Shown here: in pieces, positions 15,524 to 24,918 of the stretch
Position numbering within the stretch: the first letter of the stretch is position 1
Layout: each line of letters starts with the position of its first letter
Source of the DNA: Burkholderia sp. IMCC1007
GTDB lineage: Bacteria > Pseudomonadota > Gammaproteobacteria > Burkholderiales > Burkholderiaceae
Direction of reading: 5' to 3'
NCBI RefSeq assembly: GCF_027257875.1
Contig: NZ_JAPVQY010000049.1
Location: 1 to 61,101 of the forward strand
Length of the DNA stretch: 61,101 nt
Program-made: the position numbers and the translations under genes
The notes under the pieces: model-generated
Seen by the model: the letters and a program-made list of their open reading frames with translations, nothing else
What the model was told of the DNA's origin: nothing
Database searches by the model: none

Positions 15524-18277
15524 ATGCCTGAAGAACGAAATCTGGAAGGTAAGACCCTGCTATTGGTTGACGGTTCGAGCTATCTGTATCGGGCTTACCA
15601 TGCGATGCCTGATTTGCGTGGCCCTGGCGGGGAGCCGACCGGAGCGCTCTACGGAATCATCAACATGCTGCGCCGTATGCGCAAGGAAGTCAGTGCAGAG
15701 TATAGCGCTTGCGTGTTCGATGCAAAGGGCAAGACGTTCCGCGACGACCTTTATGCCGACTATAAGGCAAACCGCCCGTCGATGCCGCCCGATCTTGCAC
15801 TGCAGGTCGAACCGATTCACGGCGCGGTGCGCGCGCTCGGCTGGCCGCTGCTGATGGTCGAGGGCGTCGAAGCCGACGACGTGATCGGCACGCTCGCGCG
15901 CGAAGCCGAACGGCACGGGATGAACGTGATCGTGTCGACTGGCGACAAGGATCTCGCGCAGCTCGTCACCGATCACGTCACGCTCGTCAACACGATGACC
16001 AACGAGACACTCGATCGCGACGGCGTGATCGCGAAGTTCGGCGTGCCGCCCGAGCGCATCATCGACTACCTCGCGCTGATCGGCGACACCGTCGACAACG
16101 TGCCGGGCGTCGAGAAGTGCGGCCCGAAGACGGCCGTCAAATGGCTGTCGCAATACGACAGCCTCGACGGCGTGATCGAGCACGCGGGCGAGATCAAGGG
16201 CGTGGTCGGCGACAACCTGCGCCGCGCGCTCGACTTCCTGCCGCTCGGCCGCAAGCTCGTGACCGTCGACACGGCGTGCGATCTCGCGCCGCATCTCGAA
16301 TCGATCGAAGCGTCGCTGAAATCCGACGGCGAAGCGCGCGACCTGCTGCGCGACATCTTCGCGCGCTACGGCTTCAAGACATGGCTGCGCGAAGTCGAGA
16401 GCGCACCGGCCGAAGGCGGCGGCGCGGATGCGCCGGAAGGCGACCCGGCACCGGTGGTGACGGCCGACATCGTCCGCGAATACGACACGATCCAGACGTG
16501 GGAGCAGTTCGACGCATGGTTCGCGAAGATCGATGCGGCCGCACTGACCGCGTTCGATACCGAAACCACCGCGCTCGATCCGATGACGGCGCGGCTCGTC
16601 GGCCTGTCGTTCTCGATCGAGCCGGGCAAGGCTGCCTACCTGCCGGTCGCGCACCGCGGCCCCGACCTGCCCGAGCAGCTTCCGCTGGACGACGTGCTCG
16701 CGCGCCTGAAGCCGTGGCTCGAATCGGCCGATCGCAAGAAGGTCGGCCAGCATCTGAAGTACGACGCGCAGGTGCTCGCGAACTACGGCATCGCGCTGAA
16801 CGGCATCGAGCACGACACGCTGCTCGAATCGTACGTGCTCGAATCGCATCGCACGCACGACATGGACAGCCTCGCGCTGCGTCATCTGGGCGTCAAGACG
16901 ATCAAGTACGAAGACGTGGCCGGCAAGGGCGCGAAGCAGATCGGCTTCGACGAAGTCGCGCTCGAGCAGGCCGCCGCGTACGCGGCCGAAGATGCGGACA
17001 TCACGTTGCAGCTGCATCAGGCGCTGTACCCGCAGGTCGCGCGCGAGCCGGGCCTCGAGCGCGTGTATCGCGACATCGAGATGCCGGTGTCGGTCGTGTT
17101 GCGCAAGATGGAGCGCACCGGCGTGCTGATCGACGATGCGCTGTTGCAGGCGCAAAGCAGCGAGATCGCCACGCGGCTCATCGAGCTCGAGGCCCAAGCG
17201 TACGAACTGGCCGGCGGCGAGTTCAATCTCGGCTCGCCGAAGCAGATCGGGCAGATCTTCTTCGAGAAGCTGCAGTTGCCCGTCGTGAAGAAAACGCCGA
17301 GCGGCGCGCCGTCGACCGACGAAGAGGTGCTGCAGAAGCTGGCCGAGGATTATCCGCTGCCGAAGCTGCTGCTCGAGCATCGCGGGCTGTCGAAGCTGAA
17401 GTCGACTTACACCGACAAGCTGCCGCGCATGGTGAACCCCGAAACCGGCCGCGTGCATACGAACTATGCGCAGGCCGTGGCGGTCACGGGCCGCCTTGCG
17501 TCGAACGACCCCAATCTTCAGAACATTCCGGTGCGCACGGCCGAAGGCCGGCGGATCCGCGAGGCGTTCATCGCGTCACCCGGCCATCGGATCGTGTCGG
17601 CCGACTATTCGCAGATCGAACTGCGGATCATGGCGCACATCTCGGGCGACGCATCGCTCCTGCGTGCGTTCTCGCAGGGCGAGGACATTCACCGCGCGAC
17701 TGCCGCCGAAGTGTTCGGCGTGACGCCGCTCGAGGTCAATTCCGACCAGCGCCGGATCGCGAAGGTGATCAACTTCGGGCTCATCTACGGGATGAGCGCG
17801 TTCGGCCTCGCGTCGAACCTCGGTATCACGCGCGACGCGGCGAAGCTCTATATCGACCGCTACTTCACGCGTTACCCGGGCGTCGCGCAGTACATGGAAA
17901 ACACGCGCGCCGTGGCGAAGGAAAAGGGCTACGTCGAAACCGTTTTCGGCCGTCGCCTGTGGCTGCCCGAGATCAACGGCGGGAACGGCCCGCGCCGCCA
18001 GGCGGCCGAGCGCGCGGCCATCAATGCGCCGATGCAGGGCACGGCGGCCGACCTGATCAAGCTGTCGATGATCGCGGTGGACGACTGGCTCGCGCGCGAC
18101 GGCCTGGCGTCGCGGATGATCATGCAGGTGCACGATGAACTGGTGCTCGAGGTGCCCGACAGCGAACTGTCGCTCGTGCGCGAGAAGTTGCCGGAAATGA
18201 TGTGCGGTGTCGCGAAGCTGAAGGTTCCGCTCGTCGCCGAAGTCGGCGCCGGCGCGAACTGGGAAGAGGCGCACTGA
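15524..18277 (+). CDS. polA: DNA polymerase I
   Basis: A 917-aa three-domain enzyme for Okazaki fragment processing and repair. Residues 1-290: 5'-3' exonuclease (LLVDGSSYLYRAYHAMPDL, GVEADDVIGTLA, GDKDLAQLV, GDTVDNVPGV). Residues about 330-510: proofreading domain with the acidic FDTET motif intact, so 3'-5' exonuclease is predicted active. Residues about 530-917: polymerase with SADYSQIELRIMAHISGD (motif A), RRIAKVINFGLIYGMSAFGL (motif B) and MQVHDELVLEVP (motif C). No convincing Shine-Dalgarno precedes the ATG at 15524, which sits one base from the divergent LOG start. Confidence 0.98.
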   Translation: MPEERNLEGKTLLLVDGSSYLYRAYHAMPDLRGPGGEPTGALYGIINMLRRMRKEVSAEYSACVFDAKGKTFRDDLYADYKANRPSMPPDLALQVEPIHGAVRALGWPLLMVEGVEADDVIGTLAREAERHGMNVIVSTGDKDLAQLVTDHVTLVNTMTNETLDRDGVIAKFGVPPERIIDYLALIGDTVDNVPGVEKCGPKTAVKWLSQYDSLDGVIEHAGEIKGVVGDNLRRALDFLPLGRKLVTVDTACDLAPHLESIEASLKSDGEARDLLRDIFARYGFKTWLREVESAPAEGGGADAPEGDPAPVVTADIVREYDTIQTWEQFDAWFAKIDAAALTAFDTETTALDPMTARLVGLSFSIEPGKAAYLPVAHRGPDLPEQLPLDDVLARLKPWLESADRKKVGQHLKYDAQVLANYGIALNGIEHDTLLESYVLESHRTHDMDSLALRHLGVKTIKYEDVAGKGAKQIGFDEVALEQAAAYAAEDADITLQLHQALYPQVAREPGLERVYRDIEMPVSVVLRKMERTGVLIDDALLQAQSSEIATRLIELEAQAYELAGGEFNLGSPKQIGQIFFEKLQLPVVKKTPSGAPSTDEEVLQKLAEDYPLPKLLLEHRGLSKLKSTYTDKLPRMVNPETGRVHTNYAQAVAVTGRLASNDPNLQNIPVRTAEGRRIREAFIASPGHRIVSADYSQIELRIMAHISGDASLLRAFSQGEDIHRATAAEVFGVTPLEVNSDQRRIAKVINFGLIYGMSAFGLASNLGITRDAAKLYIDRYFTRYPGVAQYMENTRAVAKEKGYVETVFGRRLWLPEINGGNGPRRQAAERAAINAPMQGTAADLIKLSMIAVDDWLARDGLASRMIMQVHDELVLEVPDSELSLVREKLPEMMCGVAKLKVPLVAEVGAGANWEEAH

Positions 18278-18558
18278 CGCGTCGCTGCCTGATTCCCGTA
18301 TTCCCGCCGCATATTGTTGCGGGGATGCTGAATATCGAGATGGTTTGCTTGTGGTCGACGCGCAAGCTCCCGGACAATGCATGTCAGTCAGGTCATTGTC
18401 GCGGGGGCAGCGCGCCCCGCGTTCCGGGATCGGTCACATCGAAGTGTTTCGAACTGCACATCGATGATGTCCGAACTGGTTAATCCAGCGGGCGGTGCGC
18501 ACGCATCGCGTCTGTATCGTCCGGCGGCAGAAGCTTCGAATCGCAAAGGGGGAGTCAG

Positions 18559-19893
18559 ATGCATCGGATCATCATCGTAGGCGGAGGCGCAGGCGGCCTC
18601 GAACTGGCGACGCGGCTCGGCGACCGTTACGGCGCGCGCGGCAATCGTCCCGCGCGTGCGCTCGTCACGCTCGTCGACCGCAATCCGACCCACATCTGGA
18701 AACCGTTGCTGCACGAGGTCGCGGCCGGCAGCATGGACCCGTTCACGCAGGAGCTCGAATACGCGGCGCAGGCGCGCTGGCACGGGTTCGAGTTCCAGCA
18801 GGGCGAACTGAGCGCGCTCGACCGCGCCGCGAAGCGCATCACGTTGTCGCCCGTCAACGACAGCGACGGCGAGGAGCTGCTGCCGGCGCGCGACCTCGAA
18901 TACGACACGCTCGTGATCGCGATCGGCAGCACGACGCACTTCTTCGGCGTGCAGGGCGCGGCGGAAAACACGATCGCACTGGATACCGTCGGCGAGGCCG
19001 AGCGTTTCCGCAAGCGGCTGATCGCCGCGTGCATGCGCGCCGAACATCAGACGCCGGCCGAGCCCGTGCCGGGTGCGGCGATCGAGCCGCGCATCCAGGT
19101 GGTGATCGTCGGCGGCGGTGCGACGGGCGTCGAGTTGTCGGCGGAGTTGCGCAACACCGCGCAGGTGCTGTCCGTGTACGGGCTGCACAAGCTCGATCCG
19201 CGGCACGACGTCGGCATCGTGCTGATCGAATCGGGGCCGCGGATTCTCCCGGCGCTGCAGGAGCGCGTGTCGGTGGCGACGGCCGAACTGCTCGAAAAGC
19301 TCGGCGTGCGGCTGATGCTGTCGGAGCGCGTGACCGAGGTCGCGCCGGGCGTCGTGCATACCGCGAGCGGCAAGGCCGTGCGCGCGGACCTCACGGTCTG
19401 GGCGGCCGGCATCAAGGCGCCGGCGGTGCTGTCGCATCTCGACGGCCTTCAGGTCAACAAGCTGGGCCAGCTCGACGTGCGTCGCACGCTTCAAACCTTC
19501 ACCGACGACAACGTGTTCGCGCTCGGCGACTGTGCCGCATGCGTGTGGCCCGGCAACGAGCGCAACGTGCCGCCGCGCGCGCAGGCCGCGCACCAGCAGG
19601 CGAGCTTCCTGCTGAAGGCGATCGGCTGCCGGCTCGACGGGCGTCCGCTGCCCGAGTTCACGTATCGCGATTTCGGCTCGCTCGTGTCGCTCGGTCACTT
19701 CAGCGCGGTCGGCAACCTGATGGGCGGGCTGATCGGCGGCAACATGCTGATCGAAGGTCTGTTCGCGCGGTTCATGTACATGTCGCTGTACCGGCTGCAT
19801 ATCGCGGCGCTGCACGGCTATCCGCGCATGATGCTCGATACGTTCGCGCACTGGCTGCGGCGCACGACGTTGCCGCGCGTCAAGCTGCACTGA
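18559..19893 (+). CDS. ndh: Type II NADH dehydrogenase (NAD(P)/FAD-dependent oxidoreductase)
   Basis: A 444-aa flavoprotein. Two dinucleotide-binding motifs are visible: IIIVGGGAGGLELATRLG at the N-terminus (FAD) and VVIVGGGATGVELSAEL at about residue 178 (NADH). The segment FTDDNVFALGDCAACVWPG (about residue 313) contacts FAD, and ARAQAAHQQASFL is the quinone-side helix of NDH-2. The C-terminal FMYMSLYRLHIAALHG helix fits membrane attachment. It would transfer electrons from NADH to quinone without proton pumping. Monocistronic, 281 bp after polA, GGGGGAG ribosome site at 18548-18554. Confidence 0.9.
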   Translation: MHRIIIVGGGAGGLELATRLGDRYGARGNRPARALVTLVDRNPTHIWKPLLHEVAAGSMDPFTQELEYAAQARWHGFEFQQGELSALDRAAKRITLSPVNDSDGEELLPARDLEYDTLVIAIGSTTHFFGVQGAAENTIALDTVGEAERFRKRLIAACMRAEHQTPAEPVPGAAIEPRIQVVIVGGGATGVELSAELRNTAQVLSVYGLHKLDPRHDVGIVLIESGPRILPALQERVSVATAELLEKLGVRLMLSERVTEVAPGVVHTASGKAVRADLTVWAAGIKAPAVLSHLDGLQVNKLGQLDVRRTLQTFTDDNVFALGDCAACVWPGNERNVPPRAQAAHQQASFLLKAIGCRLDGRPLPEFTYRDFGSLVSLGHFSAVGNLMGGLIGGNMLIEGLFARFMYMSLYRLHIAALHGYPRMMLDTFAHWLRRTTLPRVKLH

Positions 19894-20323
19894 GCTGAGC
19901 GCACGGGTCGCGCATGGAGCGGGCAGGGAACGCGTTCCCTGCCCGTCGTTGCTTGGGCTGACGGAAGCGTCGCGGCGCGTTGCGCTTGCCGGCGCACCGC
20001 GGGCCGTCACGGCCTTTTTCGTTGCGATCTGCAAGCACCCGCTATTCGCTCACGCAGCGGCGTGTTGCGCATGCTGCCTGTGTGCGGATTTTCGGCCGCC
20101 GTCCATGCGCGTCGACATCGCCGTCGACGCCGCGCGCGAACCGTCGTAATCGAGTCTTACACATCTGACAGTTGACGCGACAACGGATTATTGGGCATCT
20201 TGTCCGGGTTTCCGTTTGCGGCGAGGTGCCCACCGCCGCGACATCCGCGCCGTCCGCCGGCGCGATGCCCCGTCGGGTCGAATTCATGACCGCGACGGTG
20301 GCGCCCAATCGAGGAGTGCATTC
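19894..20323. other. 430-bp intergenic region with a perfect 24-bp palindrome
   Basis: Begins with the palindrome at 19921-19944 (listed separately). The rest has no convincing gene; short overlapping frames lack ribosome sites. The AT-richer part around 20150-20200 probably holds the promoter of the dienelactone hydrolase gene. Confidence 0.5.
19921..19944. terminator. 24-bp perfect palindrome after ndh
   Basis: GGGCAGGGAACG followed by its exact inverse CGTTCCCTGCCC, 28 bp after the ndh stop. RNA from either strand would form a tight hairpin. Only a weak T-rich tail follows (GTCGTTGCTT), so termination efficiency is uncertain. Confidence 0.6.
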
Positions 20324-21199
20324 ATGTTGAAACCCGAAGTCGACAGCCTGGTTCCCCACGTTCCGTTCTCGCGCCGCAAGTTCATGCAGGCCACGCTCGG
20401 CGGCGCCTTCGCGGCGGCCGTGCTGCCCGTGTCGGCGCAGACCATCACGACCGACAGCGCCGGGCTGGAGGTTGGCACCATCGAGATCCGCTCGGGCGAT
20501 GCGAGCATCCCCGCGTATCGCGCGCAACCGGTCGACAAGACGAACCTGCCGGTCGTCATCGTGATCCACGAGATCTTCGGCGTGCATGCGCATATCGCCG
20601 ACGTCTGTCGCCGCTTCGCGAAGCTTGGCTATCTCGCGATCGCGCCGGACCTGTTCGCACGGCAGGGCAACGCGGCGAAGTATCAAACGATGAAGGAGCT
20701 GGACGACCACATCGTCAGCAAGGTGCCGGACCGGCAGGTCACCGAGGATCTCGATGCGACCGTCGCATGGGCCGGAAAGAACGGCGGCGACCTGTCGCGT
20801 CTGGGCGTGACCGGGTTCTGCTGGGGCGGTCGTCAGGCGTGGCTGTATGCGGAGCACAATCCGCACGTGCTGGCCGCCGTGGCGTGGTACGGGTTCGTCG
20901 AAGGCAAGACCGACGAGATGACGCCGTTCAATCCGGTCGACCATGCGTCGTTGCTGAAGGTGCCGGTGCTCGGGCTGTATGGCGAGAAGGATCAGAACAT
21001 CACGCAGGCGTCGCTCGCGGACATGCGCAAGGCGATCCAGGCGAGCGATTCGAAACGCGCGCGCGAGTCGCAGATCGTCGTGTATCCGGATGCCGGTCAC
21101 GCGTTCTTCGCCGACTACCGGCCGAGTTACGTGAAAGGCGATGCCGAAGATGGCTGGAAGCGCGCGATCGAGTGGTTCCACAAGTACGGCGTGATGTAA
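20324..21199 (+). CDS. Dienelactone hydrolase family protein, Tat-exported
   Basis: A 291-aa alpha/beta hydrolase. The N-terminus carries a twin-arginine signal, FSRRKFMQATLGG followed by a hydrophobic AAAVLPVSAQ, so export by Tat is predicted. The DLH triad is visible: Cys in GFCWGG (about residue 168), Asp in GEKDQNIT (about 222) and His in PDAGHAFF (about 255). Dienelactone hydrolases open the lactone ring in chloroaromatic breakdown, but exported members have undefined substrates. The start at 20324 follows GAGGAG (20311-20316). A longer start at 20216 is unneeded and lacks a ribosome site. Confidence 0.9.
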   Translation: MLKPEVDSLVPHVPFSRRKFMQATLGGAFAAAVLPVSAQTITTDSAGLEVGTIEIRSGDASIPAYRAQPVDKTNLPVVIVIHEIFGVHAHIADVCRRFAKLGYLAIAPDLFARQGNAAKYQTMKELDDHIVSKVPDRQVTEDLDATVAWAGKNGGDLSRLGVTGFCWGGRQAWLYAEHNPHVLAAVAWYGFVEGKTDEMTPFNPVDHASLLKVPVLGLYGEKDQNITQASLADMRKAIQASDSKRARESQIVVYPDAGHAFFADYRPSYVKGDAEDGWKRAIEWFHKYGVM

Positions 21200-21298
21200 A
21201 CGCCGAAGCGGCGGCAACTGCCGCCGCGGGATCGGTCGCTGCAGCAACTGCGCCGCGGCGCCGGCCGCCGCTTCATCGTCGTCGCGCCGCGCGGGTGC

Positions 21299-22168
21299 TC
21301 AAGGATTCGGGCCGGTCGCGATCGGCCGCGACGGATCGGCGCTCCATTCGCTCCACGAGCCCGGGTACAGCGACGCGCCGTGCAGGCCGGCCACTTCCAG
21401 CGCCAGCGCGTTGTGGCAGGCGGTAACGCCGGAGCCACATTGCAGGATCACGCGATTCGGCTCGGTGCCGGCCAGCAATGCCGTGAACGTCTCGCGCAAT
21501 TCGTGGCCAGTCTTGAAGCGCCCGTCGGCGTTCAGGTTGTCCTTGAAGAAGCGGTTGCGTGCGCCCGGAATGTGGCCGCCCACACGGTCGATCGTTTCGT
21601 TTTCGCCGCGATAGCGGTCCGGTGCGCGTGCGTCGATCACGACGCGCGCGGGCGACGCAACGTTCGCGAGCACGGTTGCCGCGTCGACCGTCGATTCGAG
21701 CGGCGCGCCCGTACGGAAATCGCCGGCGGCCGGGTGCGGCACGTCGGTCGTCAGCGGCTCGCCGGCCGCTTCCCATGCCTGCAGGCCGCCATCCAGCACG
21801 GCGACCGAATCGTGTCCGAGCCAGCGCAGCAGCCACCACAGACGCGCCGCATAGGCGCCGCCCTGCGCGTCGTAGGCCACGACCTGCTGGCCCTGCTTGA
21901 CGCCGCGGCTCGCGAGCAGCGTGGCGAGCGCGTCCCGGCTCGGCAGCGGATGACGGCCGTTGGTGCCCGTCTTGCGTCCGGACAGGTCGCGATCGAGATG
22001 AAGGTACTGGGCGCCCGCGATATGGCCGGCTGCATAGGCGGCTTCGCCCGCGTTCGGATCGGCGAGATCGAAGCGGCAGTCGAACACGGCGACGCTGCCG
22101 GGCGCGGCGGCCAGGCGCTCGGCGAGATTGGCTGCGGAGATGAGCGTGGTGTAATGGGTGTGTGGCAT
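21299..22168 (-). CDS. Thiosulfate/3-mercaptopyruvate sulfurtransferase
   Basis: A 289-aa protein of two tandem rhodanese domains. The catalytic loop in the second domain is CGSGVTA (Cys about residue 242), the form typical of 3-mercaptopyruvate sulfurtransferases such as E. coli SseA, while thiosulfate rhodaneses usually have CRKGVTA. The first domain, with DCRFDLADPNAGEAAY and GHIAGAQYLHLD, lacks an active cysteine, as is normal. It transfers sulfane sulfur to thiol acceptors or cyanide in the cytoplasm. No operon partner is evident. Confidence 0.93.
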   Translation of the reverse strand: MPHTHYTTLISAANLAERLAAAPGSVAVFDCRFDLADPNAGEAAYAAGHIAGAQYLHLDRDLSGRKTGTNGRHPLPSRDALATLLASRGVKQGQQVVAYDAQGGAYAARLWWLLRWLGHDSVAVLDGGLQAWEAAGEPLTTDVPHPAAGDFRTGAPLESTVDAATVLANVASPARVVIDARAPDRYRGENETIDRVGGHIPGARNRFFKDNLNADGRFKTGHELRETFTALLAGTEPNRVILQCGSGVTACHNALALEVAGLHGASLYPGSWSEWSADPSRPIATGPNP

Positions 22169-22215
22169 GACGGCTCCCTGGAGTGCAAACGGCCTGATAC
22201 TCCAAGTCTAAACAA

Positions 22216-22242
22216 AAAAAGACGGGCCGAAACCCGTCTTTT
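22216..22242. terminator. Terminator between sulfurtransferase promoter and Rieske gene end
   Basis: AAAAAGACGGG (22216-22226) pairs with CCCGTCTTTT (22233-22242), loop of 6 nt, with A- and T-tracts. On the minus strand it lies 43 bp past the stop of the Rieske oxygenase gene, which it most likely terminates. Confidence 0.8.
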
Positions 22243-22284
22243 CATATGCCGAATGCCGGCGAAGCCGGCGCGCCGCGGCGGCCG

Positions 22285-23391
22285 TCAGAGATCGCCGAGA
22301 TGGCGGCGCAGGAACTCGTGGAAGTGCTGCATGCCGTCTTCCATCGGGCTCTGGTAAGGACCGACCTGCGACTCGCCGCGCGCCATCAGCGCGCGCCGGC
22401 CCGCGTCCATCCGCATCGCGATTTCGTCGTCCTCCACGGCCGTCTCCATATAGGCGGCGCGCTCGGCCTCGACGAACTCGCGCTCGAACAGCGCGATTTC
22501 CTCGGGGTAGTAGAACTCGACGATGTTCGTCGTCTTCTGCGGGCCGCGCGGGATCAGCCACGACACGACGAGCACGTGCGGATACCATTCGATCATCAGG
22601 CCCGGGTAGTAGACCATCCAGATCGCGCCGAACTCCGGCGGCACGCCGTTGCGGAACTTGAGCACCTGCTCGTGCCATTTCTGGTAGGTCGCGCTGCCCG
22701 GCTTGGCGAGCGCGTTGTGCACGCCGACCGTCTGCACGCTGTACCAGTCGCCGAACTCCCATTTGAGATCGTCGCACGACACGAAGCTGCCGAGGCCCGG
22801 GTGGAACGGAACGACGTGGTAATCCTCGAGGTAGACCTCGATGAACGTCTTCCAGTTGTAATCGCACTCGTGCACTTCGACGTGATCGAACAGGTATTCG
22901 GAGAAGTCGAAGTGATGCTTGGTGCCGAGATTCGCCAGATCGCGCGCGACGTTGCGGCCTTCGGCCTCGAACAGCAGCCCCTGCCAGTTCTGCAGCGGGC
23001 TCTTGCCGAGGTTCAGGCATGGCTTGTCGGGGAAGTGCGGCGCGCCGAGCAACTGGCCTTCCAGATCGTACGTCCAGCGGTGCAGCGGGCACACGATGTT
23101 CTGCGTGTGGCCGCGCCCGTTGAGCATGATCGCTTGCCGGTGGCGGCACACGTTCGACAGCAGTTCGATCTGGTTCGCCGGGTTGCGCACCAGCACGCGG
23201 CCTTCCTTCTCGGACGGCAGCGCAAAATAATCCCCCGCCTCGGGCACCATCAACTCGTGCCCGACGTAACGAGGTCCTTTCTTGAAGAGGGTTTCGATCT
23301 CGCGCTCGAGTAGCGCCTCATCGAAATATGCAGTGACTGGAAGCTGGCTGTGAGCCGACTTCAACTGAAGTGCGTCGCTCAGATTGGACAT
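22285..23391 (-). CDS. Rieske aromatic ring-hydroxylating oxygenase, alpha subunit
   Basis: A 368-aa protein. The N-terminal Rieske [2Fe-2S] site is complete: CRHRQAIML and CPLHRW (residues about 82-107). The mononuclear iron domain shows NWKTFIEVYLEDYHVVPFHP, containing the Asn/Asp-x-x-His pattern of the catalytic iron site. Such enzymes oxygenate aromatic or N-methyl substrates and need a reductase, which is not encoded nearby. Start at 23391 follows GGGAGTGGGA. Divergent from the xseB-ispA-dxs cluster over a 271-bp gap. Substrate unknown. Confidence 0.88.
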   Translation of the reverse strand: MSNLSDALQLKSAHSQLPVTAYFDEALLEREIETLFKKGPRYVGHELMVPEAGDYFALPSEKEGRVLVRNPANQIELLSNVCRHRQAIMLNGRGHTQNIVCPLHRWTYDLEGQLLGAPHFPDKPCLNLGKSPLQNWQGLLFEAEGRNVARDLANLGTKHHFDFSEYLFDHVEVHECDYNWKTFIEVYLEDYHVVPFHPGLGSFVSCDDLKWEFGDWYSVQTVGVHNALAKPGSATYQKWHEQVLKFRNGVPPEFGAIWMVYYPGLMIEWYPHVLVVSWLIPRGPQKTTNIVEFYYPEEIALFEREFVEAERAAYMETAVEDDEIAMRMDAGRRALMARGESQVGPYQSPMEDGMQHFHEFLRRHLGDL

Positions 23392-23662
23392 TCCCACTCC
23401 CGGTGTTAGCGTGAAAGCAGTGAACAACCCAACCATCGAAAAATCGATTTAGGGAAACGGAGAATTATACCCGGTTCGCCCTGCAAGGCCAGGATTAAGT
23501 GCCTGATTTGTGTCAATTTTTTGTCGGGTTGCGTCCGATTGGCGCACAATGTGTGCCTAGGAAGGGGCCCGACTGCGTGCCCGGGCGCCCAAGTCGGCAG
23601 GTCGGAAAATTCTCTTTTGCCGTAGAATGTCCGACTTGTTTTGAAATTTGACACCCTCGTCC

Positions 23663-23956
23663 ATGGCGAAAACCGCATCCCCAGGCGCCACCCCGCCCGA
23701 CAACGGCACCGAACCGTTGCCGGACAACTATGAAACGGCGCTCGCGGAACTCGAGACGCTGGTCGCCAGGATGGAAGGCGGCGCGCTGAGCCTCGAGGAT
23801 TCGCTCGCCGCGTATCGCCGCGGTGCGGCCCTCGTTGCGTTTTGCCAACAGCAGCTTGAGAAAGTGGAGCAGCAGGTCCGCGTGCTCGACGGCGCGACGC
23901 TGAAGCCGCTTTCGTCCGGAACGGCCGCCACGGACAGCGAAGACGACGATCTATGA
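23663..23956 (+). CDS. xseB: Exodeoxyribonuclease VII small subunit
   Basis: A 97-aa protein with the conserved core NYETALAELETLVARMEGGA and LEDSLAAYRRGAALVAFCQQ of XseB, which forms a helical hairpin and binds XseA to form the nuclease that degrades single-stranded DNA. The tail is acidic (DSEDDDL). The start at 23663 (MAKTASPG) is chosen over an upstream in-frame TTG. Its stop overlaps the ispA start as ATGA (4 bp), a translationally coupled arrangement conserved with isoprenoid genes in many proteobacteria. xseA is not in the window. Confidence 0.96.
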   Translation: MAKTASPGATPPDNGTEPLPDNYETALAELETLVARMEGGALSLEDSLAAYRRGAALVAFCQQQLEKVEQQVRVLDGATLKPLSSGTAATDSEDDDL

Positions 23957-24837
23957 CATTCGAACAATGGATGCGGTCCGTGCTCGACCGCGTCGAGGAC
24001 GCACTCGGCCACTATTTGCCGGCTGACAACGTGGTGCCCACGCAACTCCACGAAGCGATGCGCTACGCGGTCCTCGGCGGCGGCAAACGCGTTCGCCCGC
24101 TGCTGTGCCATGCAGCAGGCGAGCTGACCGGCGCGACGGAAGCGGCGCGCAACGCGGCGGCGGCGGCGCTGGAGATGATCCACGTCTATTCGCTCGTGCA
24201 TGACGACATGCCGTGCATGGACGACGACGCGCTGCGGCGCGGCAAGCCGACCGTGCACGTGCAGTACGACGAGCCCACGGCGCTGCTGGTCGGCGACGCG
24301 CTGCAGTCGCAGGCCTTCGTCGCGTTGACCGACGCCGATGCGCTGTCGCCCGTGCAGCAGGCGGCGCTGGTGCGCGAGCTGGCGCTCGCGAGCGGCTCGA
24401 TCGGCATGGCCGGCGGTCAGGCGATCGACCTGGCGAGCGTCGGCCTCAAGCTGACGCGCGAACAGCTCGAGACGATGCACCGGATGAAGACGGGCGCGCT
24501 GTTGCGTGCGGCCGTGCGGATGGGCGCGCTGGCTGGCGACGCGCCGTCGGCGGAAGCGATGGCTGCGCTCGATGTATACGCGGGCGCCGTGGGTCTTGCC
24601 TTCCAGGTCGTCGACGATATTCTCGACGTCACGACCGATTCGGCGACGCTCGGCAAGACGGCCGGCAAGGATGCGGCAAACGACAAGCCGACCTACGTAT
24701 CGATCCTCGGCCTCGACGCGTCGCGCGAGCTCGCAGCCCAGCTGCGCGCCGAAGCGCATGACGCGCTGAAACCGTTCGGCGCACGCGCACAGCGTCTCGC
24801 CGAACTTGCCGACCTGGTGGTGAACCGGGTCAGCTGA
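23953..24837 (+). CDS. ispA: Farnesyl diphosphate synthase (short-chain polyprenyl synthase)
   Basis: A 294-aa trans-isoprenyl diphosphate synthase. The first aspartate-rich motif is DDMPCMDDD (about residue 86) with GKPTVH following, and the second is DDILD in FQVVDDILDVT (about residue 220); GGGKRVRPLL is the conserved substrate-binding segment. It condenses IPP with DMAPP and GPP to farnesyl diphosphate for ubiquinone, undecaprenyl phosphate and hopanoids. Coupled to xseB upstream and followed by dxs after 81 bp. Confidence 0.96.
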   Translation: MTFEQWMRSVLDRVEDALGHYLPADNVVPTQLHEAMRYAVLGGGKRVRPLLCHAAGELTGATEAARNAAAAALEMIHVYSLVHDDMPCMDDDALRRGKPTVHVQYDEPTALLVGDALQSQAFVALTDADALSPVQQAALVRELALASGSIGMAGGQAIDLASVGLKLTREQLETMHRMKTGALLRAAVRMGALAGDAPSAEAMAALDVYAGAVGLAFQVVDDILDVTTDSATLGKTAGKDAANDKPTYVSILGLDASRELAAQLRAEAHDALKPFGARAQRLAELADLVVNRVS

Positions 24838-24918
24838 CGCGAAAGCCCGCCGCTGCGCACACGCTACGGTGCGTGCAATAGAATGCGGGCGCGTTTGATT
24901 TCCTACAATGGAACGACG

